Shown piece after piece: positions 15,446-17,965 of a stretch of 17,965 bases of DNA. The position numbers and the translations under genes were made by a program. Source of the stretch: Deltaproteobacteria bacterium (GTDB lineage Bacteria > Myxococcota_A > Polyangia > HGW-17 > SLPX01); the NCBI GenBank assembly GCA_011390535.1, contig JAABSF010000009.1:1-17965 (forward strand), written 5' to 3'. The notes beneath the pieces were generated by a model that was given only the letters and a program-made list of their open reading frames with translations, had not been told where the DNA came from and made no database searches. The first letter of the stretch is position 1, and each line of letters starts with the position of its first letter.

Positions 15446-15496
15446 ATGAAAAACAAGGGGATTGATTCGCTTAAAGAGGGGGGTAAGTTATCATGA
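15446..15496 (+). CDS. Possible 16-residue leader peptide overlapping the next start
   Basis: ATG 15446 opens a 16-codon frame (MKNKGIDSLKEGGKLS) that ends at TGA 15494-15496, overlapping the ATG of the large downstream gene in an ATGA arrangement. It has its own GGGAGG at 15430-15435, ten bases before the ATG. The peptide looks like no known leader. Its role, if translated, would be translational coupling to the lipoprotein-like gene. Confidence 0.33.
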   Translation: MKNKGIDSLKEGGKLS

Positions 15497-17965
15497 AAAA
15501 GGTTATGTATGACAAATGGTGCAGAAATGGGATGGGTAATAGGGTTAAGAGAGGACAAGGTTGTGAGCTTGGGGTCTTGTGGGTATTGATGTCTGTGTTT
15601 GTTATAGGGTTCCTTTGTTCACAAGGGACTATGGGGTGTTCGAAGAAAGATGGTGCGGTGAAGCAAAGAGTGGTTCGTGAGGTTACTTCGTATCGGACCT
15701 GCTCGGCGGACGAAAGAGACATAAAGCCCAAAGACGGGGTGACAAAATGTCCGCCTCTTAACGATGAAGAGAAGGGATACCTTAAGGAGTTGGTAAGATA
15801 TATAGACAAAGCAGGTCTTCAAAAGGGGTTGGACTCGGCAGAGAGACACATCCGACAGACCGACAGCGTTGCGCTGAAATGGTTTATGACAGAGCAGTTC
15901 ATAGATATGAAGATGTGGGTTAAAGCGCTTCGTTGGACGAATCATTTCCTTTGCCGTTATCCCAATGTAAAGATGGCATGGGAGACAAAACTGAAGATTT
16001 TAGTAACGCTATTGGAGGGACCACTGGTGCCGGGGGTTTCTATATCAGAAGTACCAGGTGGCTTTGCAGTCACCTCGGGGGGAACAAAAGACGACAAAGA
16101 GGTAAAGGCTATCAAAAATGATGCCCTCATTACTGCCGAATACATCGTTCAACGTTGGCCCGATAATGGTGAAATGATCTTTGAAGCGGCCAAAGTGGCA
16201 AAACAACTCAAAAAGACGAAACACTGGAATGCTTACGCTGAATTGGCTTATGAATTGCTTCCTGGACGAGTAGATGTATTGCAGGAATTTTTGGCGGCGC
16301 TCACCAGTGCCGAAAAATGGGACGAGCTTAAGAAAAGAGCTCAAGTGGCCACAAAGCAATGGCCCATGAATCCCCAAATTTATTATGCGCTGGCGGCTGG
16401 TGCCAAGGGAACAGGTGATCCCATTGCTCAGAAACAAGCCGAAGCCAAGGCTGCCTACTATTCCTTTTTTCTCCCTGAGTTTCGATTGGTCCTAAGCCAA
16501 GAGAACGAAAAGTTCGTGGCAGCCATTCAGTCTCAAGAGGAGGTAGTGTGGAAAGGAGCCCTCAAAACTCTCTCCACAGAGACTCAAACCGGCGAGGAGA
16601 TGAAACGAAACGCTGCTATCTTGGGTGGGGCGGTTAACCGTTGCCACTGCTGTGAAGAGGGTTCAAAAAAGGCGAAGCGATGCAAGTTGTTTGTTCGAAA
16701 ACTAACGCTCTTGGGCAAAGAAGGGGCTAAGGCACTATATTTATTGGCTCACAAACGCCGTGATTGTTGGCTCACTACCCGTATGGTCTTCCAAGGGATG
16801 GCCCAAATGTGGAAGCACTTTGAGTACAAAAACATCCAAGATCTTATTATCCAAGATCAGCACATTATTCATTTCTTTGATTTCATCGGGAGTCTGGCTG
16901 AGGCACATTATCCCGGAATAGGTCACATCACTTCCATGATCGTGTTGTACCCAAAAATGTCCAAGCCGGCGCGTTTAACAGCCATTCGTGCCCATGCCCT
17001 CTATTTTGGAGAACACGCCGTGTCGACGCTAAAGAACCTCCTTGCAGATCCACTAGTAGATCGAGCCGGAGGAGGAGGCCGTCTCCAAGCGCCGCCCTCT
17101 AAGGAGGAGTTAAAGTTCGCTGCTTTGCTTTGCCTTCATGCTGTTACCGGTAAGGAGAGCTACCTTCAGGAAGCTGAGAAAAAAGTTAAGGGCTGGCAGG
17201 ATGAAGAGGCAAATGAGTTCAACAGAAGTGAGCTCTTGTGTTTGTCTCAAGCCAAAGAGTCCAAAGCTTACACTCTTTTTACAAAGTGGTCGGCCTCAGA
17301 CAACCCTAAGCTCGGGATTGTGGGAAAAAAGCTCTTGAAAGCTATTTCCCAATGGAATCAATCATATCTCTACAAACGCCGGTACTCAGAAAAAGAGGGA
17401 CTGCTTAAAAAACTCGAAAAACGCTGCACTGCCGTTCCGGGCGAGCAATTATATGTATCCGAAGACAACGGAGGAGATGGACCAATCAATTTTAAGCCCG
17501 CCGCGGCTTGCCTTGTGGCGGGGAAAGGATACGCTTTTTCCCAGAGTCTCGATGCCCACAAAGAGCATGCCACAAAGCTTTACAAGAGAGGGTGTGAACT
17601 GAAAAACGGAGAGGCGTGCAATTTTGCAGGGATCGCCGCCGGGACAGGAGAAGGCGCGGATAAATCAGAAGAGGAGGCGGCCAAGTTCTATCAAAAGGGT
17701 TGCGACCTAAAGAATTGGATGAGCTGCGCAAATTTGGGGTGGCAGTATCTAAATGGTCACGGTATCTCAAAATCGGTGTCTAAGGCCGAAAATCTCTTTG
17801 TTCAATCTTGTCATAACAGAGAACCGTTGGGATGTCATCACTTGGGCTCCATGTATCTTATGGCCCGTGGGGTAGAAAAAAACATAGAAAAAGCTGAAGA
17901 GTATTTCCTTAGATCATGTAACCTTAATTATGCGCTGGACTGCTTTAATTTGGCCACTATTCATA
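15493..17965 (+). CDS. Large lipoprotein-like protein with cysteine-paired Sel1-like repeats (partial, 3' end outside the window)
   Basis: The frame is open from ATG 15493 to the window end, at least 824 residues. GAGGGGGG at 15475-15482 precedes the ATG. The N-terminus has a hydrophobic segment (about 27-42) and then GTMGC with Cys49, a poor lipobox, so either a lipoprotein or a secreted protein. Residues 85-690 are mostly alpha-helical and TPR-like (LITAEYIVQRWPDNGEMIFE, HWNAYAELAYELLPGRVDVL, ALTSAEKWDELKKRAQVA). A cluster Cys384, Cys386, Cys387 and Cys397 may bind metal. From about 695 there are Sel1-like repeats with cysteine pairs 701/709, 737/745, 773/781 and 809/817: strictly 36 residues apart, eight within each pair. 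In Helicobacter cysteine-rich proteins such pairs form disulfides that bridge the two helices of each repeat, which suits a periplasmic or secreted scaffold. The number of repeats beyond the window is unknown. Confidence 0.85.
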   Translation, partial: MKKVMYDKWCRNGMGNRVKRGQGCELGVLWVLMSVFVIGFLCSQGTMGCSKKDGAVKQRVVREVTSYRTCSADERDIKPKDGVTKCPPLNDEEKGYLKELVRYIDKAGLQKGLDSAERHIRQTDSVALKWFMTEQFIDMKMWVKALRWTNHFLCRYPNVKMAWETKLKILVTLLEGPLVPGVSISEVPGGFAVTSGGTKDDKEVKAIKNDALITAEYIVQRWPDNGEMIFEAAKVAKQLKKTKHWNAYAELAYELLPGRVDVLQEFLAALTSAEKWDELKKRAQVATKQWPMNPQIYYALAAGAKGTGDPIAQKQAEAKAAYYSFFLPEFRLVLSQENEKFVAAIQSQEEVVWKGALKTLSTETQTGEEMKRNAAILGGAVNRCHCCEEGSKKAKRCKLFVRKLTLLGKEGAKALYLLAHKRRDCWLTTRMVFQGMAQMWKHFEYKNIQDLIIQDQHIIHFFDFIGSLAEAHYPGIGHITSMIVLYPKMSKPARLTAIRAHALYFGEHAVSTLKNLLADPLVDRAGGGGRLQAPPSKEELKFAALLCLHAVTGKESYLQEAEKKVKGWQDEEANEFNRSELLCLSQAKESKAYTLFTKWSASDNPKLGIVGKKLLKAISQWNQSYLYKRRYSEKEGLLKKLEKRCTAVPGEQLYVSEDNGGDGPINFKPAAACLVAGKGYAFSQSLDAHKEHATKLYKRGCELKNGEACNFAGIAAGTGEGADKSEEEAAKFYQKGCDLKNWMSCANLGWQYLNGHGISKSVSKAENLFVQSCHNREPLGCHHLGSMYLMARGVEKNIEKAEEYFLRSCNLNYALDCFNLATIH

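Noticed and set aside
15127..15465. Plus-strand open frame of 112 codons opposite the broken gene
   Set aside because: Lacks a ribosome site, and the minus-strand frames read more like protein. It cannot be fully excluded, but I see no domain or motif.

Overview
The window looks like part of the chromosome of a Gram-negative bacterium, probably a relative of the deltaproteobacterial/Myxococcota-Bradymonadales group. This is inferred from gene content, not from a marker gene. The pointers are a very large S41 protease with PDZ and accessory beta domains, an ArsA-like ATPase of the type seen in myxobacteria, a receiver-like/PilZ protein, several lipoproteins and cysteine-paired Sel1-like repeats. 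Base composition is moderate, well below typical Myxococcus. TTG is a frequent start codon here (about three genes). No rRNA, tRNA, CRISPR array, transposase or phage gene was seen.

Layout. (1) Positions 1-94 are the 3' end of a membrane protein gene, followed by a weak terminator-like hairpin. (2) An unrecognised protein lies at 360-1007 (minus); its promoter overlaps the longer possible start, so the downstream start is preferred. (3) A divergent S41 protease of about 1,007 residues covers 1218-4241 (plus). (4) Convergent to it is a three-gene minus-strand group reading 7322 to 4316: a TPR lipoprotein, a protein with a degenerate receiver and an intact PilZ c-di-GMP motif, and a degenerate ArsA-like ATPase. 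(5) A 314-base intergenic region with a candidate promoter and leader hairpins precedes a plus-strand outer-membrane barrel (7637-8557) and a lipoprotein with a Big-1-like domain and calcium-type loops (8668-10170). (6) The plus-strand run 10282-14580 holds an extended-SDR sugar-nucleotide epimerase, an ABC ATPase overlapping it by ATGA, an ABC-2 permease, a TPR-like membrane protein and a small lipoprotein. (7) At 14581-15492 the only coding-like content is an apparently broken minus-strand gene (14769-15402) and a 16-codon upstream ORF. (8) A very large lipoprotein-like gene starts at 15493 and runs off the end; its last part is four cysteine-paired Sel1-like repeats with a strict 36-residue period.

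Nearly every gene encodes an envelope, secreted or membrane-linked protein. A reasonable reading is a cell-envelope locus: a c-di-GMP-responsive module (PilZ plus P-loop ATPase plus TPR lipoprotein), and a sugar-nucleotide enzyme translationally coupled to an ABC-2 exporter and flanked by surface lipoproteins. The functional links are inferred from spacing and domains only.
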